Part shown: one piece after another, positions 22,026 through 33,807 of the stretch | Position numbering within the stretch: the first letter of the stretch is position 1 | How the letters are laid out: every line of letters starts with the position of its first letter | Assembly: GCA_009746045.1 (NCBI GenBank) | Contig: RPFO01000359.1 | Span: forward strand, 301,683-365,682 | DNA length: 64,000 nucleotides | Reading direction: 5' to 3' | Origin: Mesostigma viride | Lineage: Eukaryota > Streptophyta > Mesostigmatophyceae > Mesostigmatales > Mesostigmataceae | Made by a program: the position numbers and the translations under genes | The notes under the pieces: model-generated | The model's database searches: none | What the model was told of the DNA's origin: nothing | What the model saw: only the letters and a program-made list of their open reading frames with translations

Positions 22026-23292
22026 CACTTGGAGGCTGCTGCTGTGTGTATTTCTAGGCCTTCTCAACAAGGGCTTGGACTATGGCTCAGTGGTGGTAGA
22101 CTTCAAGAGGGCATTTCTGGAGGGAGATGCAGATGTGGCACAGGAAAAGTGGGAGGGCAAGACGCCTTTCTATGTCAGGGTGCCTGCTGTATGGAAAAGG
22201 GATATTCACACTGAGTTCCTTAAAATCCTCAAGGGCCTGGAGGGCCTGAGGTCAAGTCCAATAATCTGGAGGGAGACTCTCAACCGTTTCCTGAAGGAGC
22301 ATTGCAACTTGAAGGTCTCTCCTGTAGACCCCTGTCTGTTTCTGGGGCAATGGGAAGGCCTACCAGTGTATGCTTCGCTGCACGGGGACGACCTGCACCT
22401 GCTGGCTCCCACGTCGTGGCTTAAGGAGCTGATCTCCATCATTAAGTCCAAGTTTCCTCTGGGTAGGGAGCAATGGCAGGTGGAGAATGAGCCTCTGCTG
22501 TTTGTGGGCATGGAGGCCACACTGGTGAAGAAGGGGGGGGAGTGGCGTATGCGGCTGGTGGGGGGCAATGATTATCAAGAGACCCTCATTAGCAAGCTTC
22601 CTCCAGTCATCACACAGGCACTGTGTCCCATGGTGAGGGGCATGGTTGCTTGGGTGGCAGGCATTTCCAGGCCAGACCTTATGGTCATAGCCAGGTTGCC
22701 TGATGACATGCTGATGGAGCTAGGGTCGGCCAAGGTGGCTGATCAGGTCAGGGCTTCATCTGGCATTCTGTTGTCTGCAGTGGATTTATCACAACCCATT
22801 TGCATGGAGCTGTATGTGGATAGCTCAATGGACAGCAGGCAGGTTTCCAAGGTCAGGGGCAGGGCTGCAGGGCTCTTTGTGCTCAGACAGGAAGGCCTGG
22901 GGAGTTTGGTGAGCTGGTTTAGTCGCCTGCACAAACGGGTGGCTGTCAGCAGTGATGTGGCAGAATGCAGGGCTATTTGTGAAGGCATTCACACAAGCCT
23001 TTATCTGAAGGAGTTGCTTCATCAGATGACTTCTAACACTCCTTGGCCACTTCAGGTTACCACTCTTCTAAAAACAGACTCCATGGGGATGGTGCAGTTT
23101 GTGCACAGGCAGATGGCCAGAAGTAGGGACTTGGATTATCTCCTTCTTAAGGAATTCTCCTCCTCGGCCAATATTGAGCATATCCCTGGGGTTGACAATC
23201 CTGCTGATGCTTTGACCAAGCTAGTGCAGAAGGCAGCAGTGCAATACAAGGTTCTTCAGTCTCTGATGGACCCATCTCAGCAAGCTGTCTAA
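22026..23292 (+). pseudogene. Copia-3 reverse transcriptase and RNase H
   Basis: RT: VVVDFKRAFLEG (first catalytic Asp), then LHGDDLHLL at about 22378-22400, an HGDD box where Copia elements normally have YVDD. RNase H: LYVDSSMDSRQ (Asp), DVAECRAI (Glu), LLKTDSMGMV (Asp), ending with the standard NPADALTKL. Together they copy element RNA to DNA. The frame is open to the TAA at 23290-23292. The N-terminal part of RT is in the preceding frame, so the copy is broken by at least one frameshift. Confidence 0.88.
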
Positions 23293-24236
23293 GCTGGTGC
23301 CTGGTTATAGGGCATTGGAGATCGGCAGATTGTGTGGTAGTGTCAGCATTGTGACTGGCATAATACCTGTATTTTTAGTCTGTACTAAGGCTCATGGACC
23401 ATGGTACACTCACTCTGATTTTAATCAGGATACAGCCAGGTTTTGGCTGGGGTTCATGCTGTTGACTACACAAGGTTGACAGGTCCATTACAGACCATGT
23501 ATACTATTTTAAAAGAAATGTATATTTGTACATACCTCTCACAATGGTCTGGGAACCTTTATTCTGGGGTTTATAGGGCGGGGTTCGATTCCCTGGTATT
23601 ATGTTTCTACAAGCTGGCCTGTTCAGGTGCCCTGTTCAGACTTCCCTAGTTCCCCAGGGCAGGATTTAATTGTTGCCTATGTGTTTCATTTTGTCATTTG
23701 TTTGCTGTGGCAGTTTACCATCTGGCAAGTAGACGGGCGCCGTAAGACGGGCGCCAATAGACCCCTGTTGAGAGAATGACAGGCAAACTATTGTAATACG
23801 CCTTACTTTGTCAAGTGGTATTTTAATTGTCATGGATTTATTGTACTTATATTGAATATGTACTGGGTTTTATGGGATTAGTATCTGGGATTAATGTAAC
23901 TCACCGCCAGAAGGTCATTGTACTGGAGGCTCTACCGAGGTGATGGGATTAATTCCTGGAGAAGACCTCATAGAATTAACCTGTATGTATTTAATTTTGT
24001 GTGTTCCTAATATCTGGTGGTACTCTGTAATGCCACTTCCATAGGTTTTTATCCATTTCTCATGGAATGGTTTTCCCTGTGGCAGATCTGTTTCTTTTCC
24101 AGTTCCTTAAAAGAAAAGGCTGGGGGAATGGCAATGGCCATTAAAGACATCTGTTCAAGCTGGAGTGAAGGACAGTTCAAGCTACTTCAAGGGTCCCTGG
24201 CAGGGGATGTGATCCCTAAAGAAAAGAAGGGATTGG
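23293..24236 (+). other. Copia-3 3' untranslated internal region
   Basis: About 940 bp between pol and the 3' LTR with no ORF of note; it ends in the polypurine tract. Confidence 0.75.
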
Positions 24237-24853
24237 AGTTAACGTAAAGGATTTACGTTAGATGGATAGAGATTGTTACGCTCTTTCCAACGGCACCTTG
24301 AACGCCTCATTTGGTTAAGGAACGTAAAAGTTATGACGTTTCCTAGGCTGTGCCGACAGTGCCCGGCGCACCACTGTGGGCGCGTACGGACACAGGATGT
24401 ACAAGTGTCACTTTGATAGTTCGCAGGACGTTGACAGGACTTGTACAGGAATTGATGGTCAATTGATAGGTAGGCGCGCTGTAGCGCGCCAGGACCTATG
24501 AGACAATTGATGCTGAGTAGTGTACGGATAGGTCCACAGGACTAGCCGTATGGACAATTGATAGATCTGCGCGCCAAAGGCGTGCCAGAGTCTGTGTAAT
24601 CAATTGATTGACAGTTCAGCTGTGACAGTACAGCTGAATACTTGGACGCGTCCCTAGCAACCTATATGTGTGACTTGGTAGCACCGGGACGCTAGTTCTT
24701 GCGTGCACGTTCTCTTGGCACTGCGACCCTGTCGTCTGTGCTGCGTGCAGTCTTGGAAGTGACGTGACTTACGTCTGTGTTCCTTATTCTTAATAAAGGC
24801 AACATTCCTGCAAGAACCATGGCGGAATTCAGGGCATTCACTCTCTCACAACT
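24237..24853 (+). repeat. Copia-3 3' LTR
   Basis: 617 bp, the same as 14314-14930 except for isolated substitutions (for example AAAGGATT against AAAAGATT near the start, GCCCGGCG against GCCCAGCG). Confidence 0.9.
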
Positions 24854-24858
24854 CCCCT

Positions 24859-26325
24859 TCCAGATTTTCTGCCTGTCTCTTTCCCCGAGGCTCGTGAAAG
24901 CGCCTCGTTCATGTTACGCCGGACGCCTCGTCAAGCATCGCTGCTCGAGAGGGAGACGTAAGCCATGGCCAGCCTCCCCAAACAGCGTGATGTGCGCCTG
25001 TTCATTCTTCCAAGTGTAATTCATGGCGTAGGAAGCTGAGCCTGAAGGCAACAAACAGAAGGTACATGTCCTGTATTCAACAGTCAGCACATATAGGTGT
25101 GTTGATGTGCAACCCTGGAGCTTATCCAGCTTTAACAGGCAATACAACACGCTGCTGGGGCTCCACTTTAGCGGACGGTTGGTAAGTATTTCAACCTTTT
25201 TCCTTGGCCAGATTATAATGCACCATGTTTATCAATGATGGGCGGCGTGTTCTGATCTGGGGCTGGGAGGCACGAAGAAACCAGGGGGGAGCCCAGGTAT
25301 GTGAAGTGCGCAGATGCTGTTGCTGCCTTGGGAAACCCAGGATTCATTGCCCTTGTTACATTCAGATATGTTGAAGCAGGCTGAGAATTAAGTACTATAC
25401 ATGGAAGGGGGCTGATTTGTCTTTGATATGGTTGCTGCCTATGATGATGAATATTGTTGCGGGCACAACAGAGTGCACAATGGGCTTACAGCATTGCGTA
25501 AGAGGCATGAATCTCACCAGGACACCTTCTACGGGCTCACAACAACATCACAATAACGATTACCAAAGTGCTTGCTGCCACACCACTGCCACATCACTCC
25601 CCACCACCCCAACACACCTACCACTGTTACGCCGTTGTTAGCAGTGCCACGATTGCATATCAATACCAACATTCCTGGCGTTAGCATGGAGGACCACCAG
25701 GTGCATCGTGTGCGCATACCCATGTCCATGCATGTGACAGATATTATAGACTCCCACCAGGAGCAACGTCCACCACCATGAGTCTCGCCTGTTGGTGTAA
25801 CTGCTGGCAGTGTCCCTACAACTCAGTATGGAATCTGCCGTAAACGATAACGCCAGGCCCTGCACCATTGCTGCCACAATCTGCCATATTGACTTCGCCC
25901 ATCGCAGCCTTGATCGTGATTGCAGCCACAAGTTCCTGCCGGCCCTCTTCATCTCTTCTATCGTAGCACCAGAAACTGGGGCCACATTTAGCAGCATCGG
26001 CAGCTGACATAGCTGGCACCTGGCACAACAGATAATGCCAGTAGTATCAAAGAAGGCACCCTACTGCTCACCATTGCTATCAATCACTGGCATGATCAAT
26101 CTGTCACTACCACTTGCCAGCACCACAGAATATCATGACCTGGTGTGTTGCCACGGAAATCTGAATGGAGAGCTTTCACCACAAGCCCACCCCAATGAGT
26201 TGGTTTGCACACTACACCACTGTTGGCTGTACCGTGCCACCTGCCACATAAATTTCCCTTCCATCATGCAGCAGTAGCAACATAACCTCAAGGCTAGACC
26301 ATAACATCTATCTGCATAACCGATA
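24859..26325. other. Continuation of 23-kb element; no recognisable gene
   Basis: This is the sequence that abutted 14308 before Copia-3 inserted. Short ORFs only. Positions 25560-26280 are biased toward CACCA/CTGCC words without a clean period. Confidence 0.5.
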
Positions 26326-26354
26326 GGGTGGTTTTACCGGATTAGGATACATTT

Positions 26355-27369
26355 GCACGGCTTCAAATGTATCCTAAATGCACCATTGGCAAACATGGTT
26401 TCTGGACATGGTCGATATCATTAATATGTTTGGCAAGCATAATATGATCATGCTTGCCAAAGATGTTGTCTCTTTTCATATTTCACACATATATTATCGG
26501 CCTCGGCGTGCCATGCTTCCACGTTTGTTGTCTCTTTTCATATATTGTGAATATGATCAATAAAATTCCAAACATGACCATGTTGGAGACTTCAAGTGGA
26601 GCATCATGATTACTGTTTTCACTATTACGTAACCCATGGTTCATGTTAACATGGCATAATGAGCAATCCTATTGACCCCATGACTAATGGTGAAGTTAAT
26701 AAAGTTACATCGTGGCACGTCACTATAGCATCAAGTTGCATCATTGTGCATAAAGTAGTTTAGCACTGAGTTGGCATGCCAACACCAGGTACACTAAATA
26801 AATTAAAACCAGAATTGATAAACAACCCAGTATCCAAATACAGTATCCATATATATGCAGGTCGTACTACAGGTACAGCCACGGCTGCCACGCGGCTTCT
26901 GCAGCGATCACGCTCTTTCTCCTAGACAATTGCTCTACTGGTCCCTACAGGTCGGTCGACTTGGACCATGATGCGTCAAGAACAGTTAATTGACCGACTT
27001 AAACAAGATGTTTGTCTACATGCAGCTGTCTGCACCTAACTAACGCGAAACCGCGTGCTACCAAATATAGGGGCAAATGCATGAGTAACACATGTCAACG
27101 CACAACCGGTGGAAATCACGCGATACCAACCGCGGCAACAGTGGTGTGAACATAGCGGGCACTGACATGCAAAAAAGCACCAGCAGCGGCATCAGTAGCA
27201 AATTGTAGTAGCGGAACAATAGCCACTACATCAATGCAACAACACATCAGCCCAGCAACACAGCAGCAGCATGACCGTAGCACAGCAGCAGCACAACTGT
27301 AGCACATCAACACGGCCGCATAGCAGGAGCACAAGTCAGCGCAGCAGCAACTTAGTATGCCGATTCCTG
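26355..27369. other. Subterminal region; no gene seen
   Basis: It contains a hairpin around 26425-26460 (TTGGCAAGCATAATATGATC / ATGCTTGCCAA), a repeated TTGTCTCTTTTCATAT phrase, and AT-rich sequence. No coding signal. Confidence 0.5.
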
Positions 27370-27610
27370 AATTTCCTATCAGTGGACTATAGTCCATTGA
27401 TAGGAAATTCACTAATAGGCAGTACTAGCTCAGCAGCACGGCAGCAATGCAGCAGTGCATCAACACAGCAGCACGACAGCAATACATCAGCGGCACGGCA
27501 GCAATGCAGCAACACATCAGCACAATAGCACAGCAGCAGTACGGCAGCAATGCAGCAGCAATAGCATGGCAGCACAGCAGCAGCAGCAGCACATGAGCAG
27601 CTCAATGACA
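27370..27610. repeat. Small palindrome and CAG/CAC-rich degenerate repeat
   Basis: Positions 27370-27410 form an imperfect palindrome (ATTTCCTATCA...TGATAGGAAAT). It is followed by GCAGCA/CATCAGCA-rich sequence to 27600. Open frames here are compositional. Confidence 0.7.
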
Positions 27611-27627
27611 ACAACGCTGCTTGCGCT

Positions 27628-29160
27628 TCAGCAGTCGTCGTCGTCGTCATCGTCATCGGCAAGGATGAGCGCTCGCTTCCGACGCCGGGAGGCGCCTGCG
27701 TTGTTGTTCTCCGCCACAACGTCGCTGGGTGGAACCATCTCGCGCAATCGAGCCTCGGCCAGGGTGATATCCGGCGCTTGCAACGCAGGGACGACCACAC
27801 CGGGGCACCCGCAGATCTGTGCCTCCAGCTCGTGGAGAGGCACGCAAGAAACCGCGTCCTCCTCCCAACGGGCACCCCAGTACATGGCTACCATGTCGTT
27901 TTGCGTGTCGACAACAGCGACACGACCATGGTACCTGCCGTCCCGGCTTTCGGTGCGACCGTCCGCGGATGTCACACGCTCCGACGCCCAATGACACACG
28001 ACTTGCCCTACGAGGTTGCGGCTGCCACTCTTGACCTGCAGCGTTACGCCTTCCCAGCATGCCTTCGCCATGCCGACGATGCCCTTCGAGCATTCAGCAT
28101 CTTGCCACTTCACGACCGGGTGTTCCGCGTCATAGGGCACCTCCTTCAGCGCCTTTAGGCACTCCTTGGTGAGCTTTTCGTTCGCACCCAAGGAGACTCC
28201 ATGGGGCGGCTGACCTCGCTTGCCCACCACTTGTGTCAAGACGAGGTCTGAGGCGGTGATGATCACCGTGTGCGCCGCAGTGGTTGGCGGATGGGGCCAT
28301 TGCGCAATGTCTGTATTCCACGGGTGCCACGTGTCATGCAAATGCTTAGCGCGGTATACAAAGAGCTCAATAGAAGGTTGGCCGCCATCCTCCTTCGCAA
28401 CCACCTCCTTGATGATGCCAACGAGGACTGGAGTCCACGTGAGCTTCGAGTTGCAGAGAATACCAGCTGAAGGGTGCCAGTATAGAACAGCGGAGCCTTT
28501 CTCAACGCCTTGCATGCGCTTCAAGTAAGCGACCTTGGCTGCCATGGCCCTGTCTTCTGCCGCCCATTCCTGCTGTGTGTGGCCATCATGACGAACTCGG
28601 TCTACCAGCGGGGTGACGCGCACCGCCTCTGCGTCGACCAACGCCATGAAGTGCTCTTCTTGCGTCGGTGGTGGTTCAGGCGCTGCATCGTGCTCACGCA
28701 GGGCGGAGATGTCCGCGCGAGATGGCCACGGCAAAGGGCGCCACTCCTCAGGCACCTCCTCAGGGGCATGTGGGACTTGACTTGCGAAAAAAGGCCTTGT
28801 TTGGCTTGATGGTGTCGGGCGGAAAGTACCACTGCCAGATGCCATGGGGCAACTTCTCGACCCTTGTTTTGATCGACTCCAGCTCCTTCCCCAGAAACTC
28901 CATGTTCAATGGTGCGAAGGCTGGGGTGTCCTGCAACATCGGAATGCGGTCTGGATCCACAAGTCGGACGCCAAACAGCGGCCGCCCCTCCGCATCAAAC
29001 CTGTATGGCTGTGTCATCGCCTTCCCGCACCGTGGCGCGCCTTCCTGTCGAGTCCCCGCGGGCTGCCACGGCGTCTTTTGGGACTCCGTGGTCCGGTAGG
29101 ACAACCAGGTCTCTGTGTTGCCCTGTACCTGGAAGAAGACGGCGTGGTGCACCTTCATTG
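27628..29160 (-). pseudogene. Unknown gene carried by the 9.3-kb element, about 530 residues, one frameshift
   Basis: Two overlapping minus frames join at a T6 run near 28795: residues from MKVHHAVFFQVQGNTE (ATG at 29158) to IKPNKAFF, then the frame running ASQVPHAPEEVPEEW to a stop at 27628. A one-base change in the homopolymer, real or a sequencing error, would unite them. The protein is Trp/His-rich in the middle (LHDTWHPWNTDIAQWP) and ends in an acidic run ADDDDDDDDC. No catalytic motif is recognised. Upstream lies the GC-rich minisatellite. Its placement makes it either element cargo or a highly unusual transposition protein. Confidence 0.5.
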
Positions 29161-29169
29161 AGCGACCGC

Positions 29170-30180
29170 GTTTTTCAGGCACCGGCTGTGCCGCTCCGCC
29201 GCTCCGCCGCTCCGCCGCCCGCCGGCTGCGCCGCCGGCCCGCCGCGCGCCGGCTGCCCCGCCCCGTAGCCCGTCGACAGGCTGCCCCGCCCCGCCGCATG
29301 CCAGCTGCGCCGGCCCGCCGCCCACGCGCGCCGGCAGCGCCGTTGGCCCCCCGCGCGCCGACGGCCCTGCCCCGCCGCCCGTTGACAGCCCCGCCCCGCC
29401 GCATGCCAGCTGCGCCGGCCCGCCGCCCATGCGCGCCGGCAGCGCCGCTGGCCCCCGCGCGCCGACGGCCCTGCCCCGCCGCCCGTCGACTGCCCCGCCC
29501 CGCCGCCCGTCGACAGCCCTGCCCCGCCGCATGCAGGCTGCGCCGCCGCTGCCACCTCGCTGCGCGCTGGCTGCGCCACCTCGCCGCCCGCCGACGGCGC
29601 CGCCCCGCCGCGCACCGGCTGCCCCGCCCCGCCGCCTGTCGACTGCCCCGCCCCGCCGCATGCCAGCTGCGCCGGCCCGCCGCCCACGCGCGCCGGCAGC
29701 GCCGCTGGCCCCCCGCGCGCTGACGGCCCTGCCCCGCCGCCCGTCGACTGCCCCGCCCCGCCGCCCGTCGACAGCCCCGACCCACCGCATGCCAGGTGCG
29801 CCGGCCCGCCGCCCGCGCGCGCCGGCAGCGCCGCTGGCCCCCGCGCGCCGACGGCCCTGCCCCGCCGCCCGTCAACAGCCCTGCCCCGACGCCCGTCGAC
29901 AGCCCCGCCCCGCCGCATGCCAGCTGCGCCGGCCCGCTGCCCACGCGCGCCGGCAGCGCCGCTGGCCCTGCCCCGCCGCCCGTCGACTGCCCCGCCCCGC
30001 CGCCCGTCGACAGCCCTGCCCCGCCGCATGCCAGGTGCGCCGGCCCGCCGCCCGCGCGCACCGGCAGCGCCGCTGGCCCCCGCGCGCCGACGGCCCTGCC
30101 CCGCCGCCCGTCGACAGCCCCGCCCCGCCGCATGCCAGCTGCGCCGGCCGGCCGCCCATGCGCGCCATGCGCTTCGCAGG
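29170..30180. repeat. GC-rich minisatellite, 1 kb
   Basis: Variants of an approximately 100-bp unit built from CCGCATGCCAGCTGCGCCGG, CCCACGCGCGCCGGCAGCGC, and CCCCGCCGCCCGTCGACAGC blocks repeat about ten times in shuffled order. All six frames are open for long stretches because TA-containing codons are missing, so the Arg/Ala/Pro ORFs on both strands should not be called genes. Confidence 0.9.
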
Positions 30181-31649
30181 TCCATTGGGATCATGAGGCC
30201 TGCGCAGAATCTCACCTCGGAGGCCCGTGCTACTTCTAGTAAGATGCTTGCATTTTCAATGCGTCACCTATATGCAGGCATAGAGGGTGGTACATGGCGC
30301 TAGACTCATCAAGGGATAGGAGCCATGCCCTCAGCAATTACTCACCTCCTGGCCCTTGCTGTTGCGGTCTCGGATGAAGATGATGGTCTACACGCCGCCG
30401 CATGCAAACAAGGAATGAGAGACAAAGCCGTGCGAGGCCAATATGGGCACAGTGAGAGAAACAAGTCGACGCGAACCTACATCACGAGTGTCAGCGAAGG
30501 GGACCCATGGGAGAAGTCTCCCTCCCATGGTATCATTCACGGACACACGCAGCGGCCATGGGAACAGCCAAAACAGCAGGTTCACACACGCAAGGGCAAC
30601 GACCTGCAGTGCCTGACCAGCATGTCGGTCAGTTGTGATTGGCAAGGCAGAGCCACACACACCAGGTACACGCTGCATGGGCAGGGAAGACGCTCTTACA
30701 TGAGAAAAAGCGAGGAAACGTGCGCGAGAAGGATATTAAGAGCGATCCGCGCTAGAAGGATGCTACAATAGCATCATATATTCAAGAATTAGCAAAGAAA
30801 GATGTAGAAAAGAGACAAAAGAAAGAAATACGAGAGAAAGCAAAGACAGGGAGCTGCCAAACAGGGCAGACAAAAGGTTACGAGCGGCAAGAGTTGTGAA
30901 CGCTGCACTTGATTGCTTTCTCTGACTTGTCAACTGCGAAGAGTGACTGACTTACCTCTCTGGAAATGGTATGCTCAGCATCCCATGGTAATGAAATGGT
31001 GAGCTATGCTGTCAGACATGCCTATATAACATAGCTACCCTAGGGTCCTAATACAAAACTAGAAATCAAACCATACCGTGAGTTTCCCGGCTCGCACGGC
31101 CTCCTCCCTTTGTGCCGACGCCTGCAAACACAACGGGCCGTGGAGGAGGGTGGAAAGGTGGGCAAGTGTGGAGGAGTTTGGGGGGGACCGGGTTGAGCAG
31201 CGGTGGGGGAAAGATGTGCCGGTCATGATGTTGTCAACTACAGCTGTTGTATCGTGATTCACCTTCAATAAGTCTACTGTTCTACATCCGGTGGTGGATG
31301 GACACAAGCAATAAAGGCCCCGCCCACAACTCAGATTTCTTTAGAAAATCTACTGATCTACATTCGATGGCGCCTTCACAGAAGCAGGAAACTCCGCCCA
31401 CCGGTCAAATGTGACGCCCAACAAAGCCCCAACTTATTTCTTCAAGAAGTATACTGTTTTACATCCGGTAGTGCTTGGACAGAAGCAATATGTAAAGCCC
31501 GCCCACAAATCGGATTTCTTTACGAAAAACCTGTTTTACATTCGATGGGGTCTTGACAGATTCAAGCAGCAATACTCGTTTCTACCTGCGTGCGACTGCA
31601 GCGGCCGAGTGCTGCAACTTGCCTTCACGTCCCAGTCTTCACGTGTCAG
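30181..31649. other. No recognisable gene; short degenerate repeats at 31255-31550
   Basis: Three or four decayed copies of an approximately 100-bp unit (CTACTGTTCTACATCCGGTG, AAGCAATAAAGGCCCCGCCC, CAGATTTCTTTA) lie at 31255-31550. An ORF at 30325-30771 lacks any signature. Confidence 0.5.
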
Positions 31650-33012
31650 TCCTGGTCTTCACGTCTTCACGTCTTCACGTCTTCACGTCTTCACGTCTTC
31701 ACGTCTTCACGTCTTCACGACTTCACCTGAACTTGCGGCGTATCGTATCTTTGATACCTTGCATGCACGTCTTCACGTCTTCACGTCTTCACCGCGTCTT
31801 CACCTGTCTTCACCACGTCTTCACGTCTTCGCGTCTTCACGTCTTCACGGCTTCACCTGAACACCTGAACTTCACCTGAACTTGCCGTATCGTGTCTTCA
31901 CGTCTTCACGTCTTCACGTCTTCACGTCTTCACCGCGTCTTCACCTGTCTTCACCACGTCTTCACGGCTTCACGGCTTCACGTCTTCACGGCTTCACCTG
32001 AACACCTGAACTTCACCTGAACTTGCCGTATCGTGTCTTCACGTCTTCACGTCTTCACGTCTTCACGTCTTCACGTCTTCACCGCGTCTTCACCTGTCTT
32101 CACCACGTCTTCACGTCTTCGCGTCTTCACGTCTTCACGGCTTCACCTGAACACCTGAACTTCACCTGAACTTGCCGTATCGTGTCTTCACGTCTTCACG
32201 TCTTCACGTCTTCACGTCTTCACCGCGTCTTCACCTGTCTTCACCACGTCTTCACGGCTTCACGGCTTCACGTCTTCACGGCTTCACCTGAACACCTGAA
32301 CTTCACCTGAACTTGCCGTATCGTGTCTTCACGTCTTCACGTCTTCACGTCTTCACGTCTTCACGTCTTCACCGCGTCTTCACCTGTCTTCACCACGTCT
32401 TCACGTCTTCGCGTCTTCACGGCTTCACGGCTTCACCTGAACACCTGAACTTCACCTGAACTTGCCGTATCGTGTCTTCACGTCTTCACGTCTTCACGTC
32501 TTCACGTCTTCACGTCTTCACCGCGTCTTCACCTGTCTTCACCACGTCTTCACGGCTTCACGGCTTCACGTCTTCACGGCTTCACCTGAACACCTGAACT
32601 TCACCTGAACTTGCCGTATCGTGTCTTCACGTCTTCACGTCTTCACGTCTTCACGTCTTCACGTCTTCACCGCGTCTTCACCTGTCTTCACCACGTCTTC
32701 ACGGCCTCACGGCTTCACGTCTTCACGGCTTCACCTGAACACCTGAACTTCACCTGAACTTGCCGTATCGTGTCTTCACGTCTTCACGTCTTCACGTCTT
32801 CACGTCTTCACGTCTTCACCGCGTCTTCACCTGTCTTCACCACGTCTTCACGGCTTCACGGCTTCACGTCTTCACGGCTTCACCTGAACACCTGAACTTC
32901 ACCTGAACTTGCCGTATCGTGTCTTCACGTCTTCACGTCTTCACGTCTTCACGTCTTCACCGCGTCTTCACCTGTCTTCACCACGTCTTCACGGCTTCAC
33001 CTGAACACCTGA
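31650..33012. repeat. GTCTTCAC minisatellite with about 148-bp higher-order unit
   Basis: The base unit GTCTTCAC(G) is organised in about eight higher-order units marked by AACTTGCCGTATCGTGTC at about 31880, 32021, 32171, 32310, 32461, 32610, 32758 and 32905. Each unit ends with CACCTGAACACCTGAACTTC. Confidence 0.92.
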
Positions 33013-33181
33013 ACTTTGCGTATCGTATCTTTCATACATTGCATCATTTGCATGCCTTGGAGCTGCACGTCTTCAAGCAGTGTCACCCAGTTCCCGCTTG
33101 ATTCAAATGCACTTCGCGCTTGAATTCGTGACTTCGCCCCGCTCAAGGTGGAAAGAATGATGGGCACTAGCCACGGGAACT

Positions 33182-33529
33182 ATGCCCGATGCTGATAGCC
33201 GAAGCGATGACATGGACGAATTGATTGATTTGTGTTATGCCGGGGACGATTGTAGAAAATGGGTGCTAGGAAAGAAATCTGGTGCCATGAAAGTAGATTT
33301 TTTGGCCGGTGCAAACCACCAATGCGCCGGCCGATGTGGCAAGGTCCTGCACGGCAGCCAGAGCGCACCCAGCCAGAGCGTACCCAGCCGCTGCCGCCGC
33401 CGACCCCCGTACTGGTGGGCGTGGAACAGACGATGAGAGAGATGCAACGAGCTATGGAGAACCAAAGCAAGAAGGTTGAAGAGCTTGGTTTGCAGCTGCG
33501 TCAAGAGGTGCAGAAACAAGTGGTCCAGC

Positions 33530-33568
<39 letters not shown>

Positions 33569-33605
33569 TGCAGCAGCAACTGCAGCAGCAACTGCAGCAA
33601 CAACT

Positions 33606-33677
<72 letters not shown>

Positions 33678-33807
33678 CTTCAGTTCCCGCAGGCAGCGTC
33701 GGCAATGTCGCAGTTTCCACAGGCATTGTCGGCACTGCAGCAGTTTTCGCAGGGACCGTCGGCAGCAGAGCAGTTCCCGCAGGGATCATCGGTGGTGCAG
33801 CAGTTCT
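33182..33807 (+). pseudogene. Gln-rich gene of the 9.3-kb element, first exon(s)
   Basis: ATG at 33182 (MPDADSRSDD) begins an acidic N-terminus followed by a Cys-containing segment (GANHQCAGRCGKV). A different frame then carries a Pro-rich linker, a coiled-coil-like stretch (REMQRAMENQSKKVEELGLQ) and a CAG-encoded polyglutamine run (33534-33675). After the run a third frame gives QFPQ-containing repeats that lead in frame to the donor at 33808. At least two frame changes, one inside the unstable CAG tract, mean the gene is broken or mis-assembled. Function is unknown; polyQ with a coiled coil suggests protein interaction. Confidence 0.45.

Larger units (their letters stand above)
14314..24853 (+). 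mobile_element. Copia-3 LTR retrotransposon (TSD CCCCT)
   Basis: It has 617-bp LTRs, flanking CCCCT duplications (14309-14313 and 24854-24858), an internal polypurine tract AAAGAAAAGAAGGG before the 3' LTR, and plus-strand ORFs in the order ORF0, gag with CCHC, integrase, protease-like, reverse transcriptase, RNase H. LTR ends are AGTTAAC...CACAACT, with the AGTT/AACT ends seen in Copia-1 and -2. The integrase is interrupted by 18101-20775. The LTRs differ at only a couple of positions that I can see, implying a fairly recent insertion. Confidence 0.92.

Noticed and set aside
28760-30239. Arg/Ala/Pro ORFs up to about 450 codons on both strands
   Set aside because: GC-rich minisatellite without stop codons; only the last part of one minus frame (29160-28795) looks like protein.
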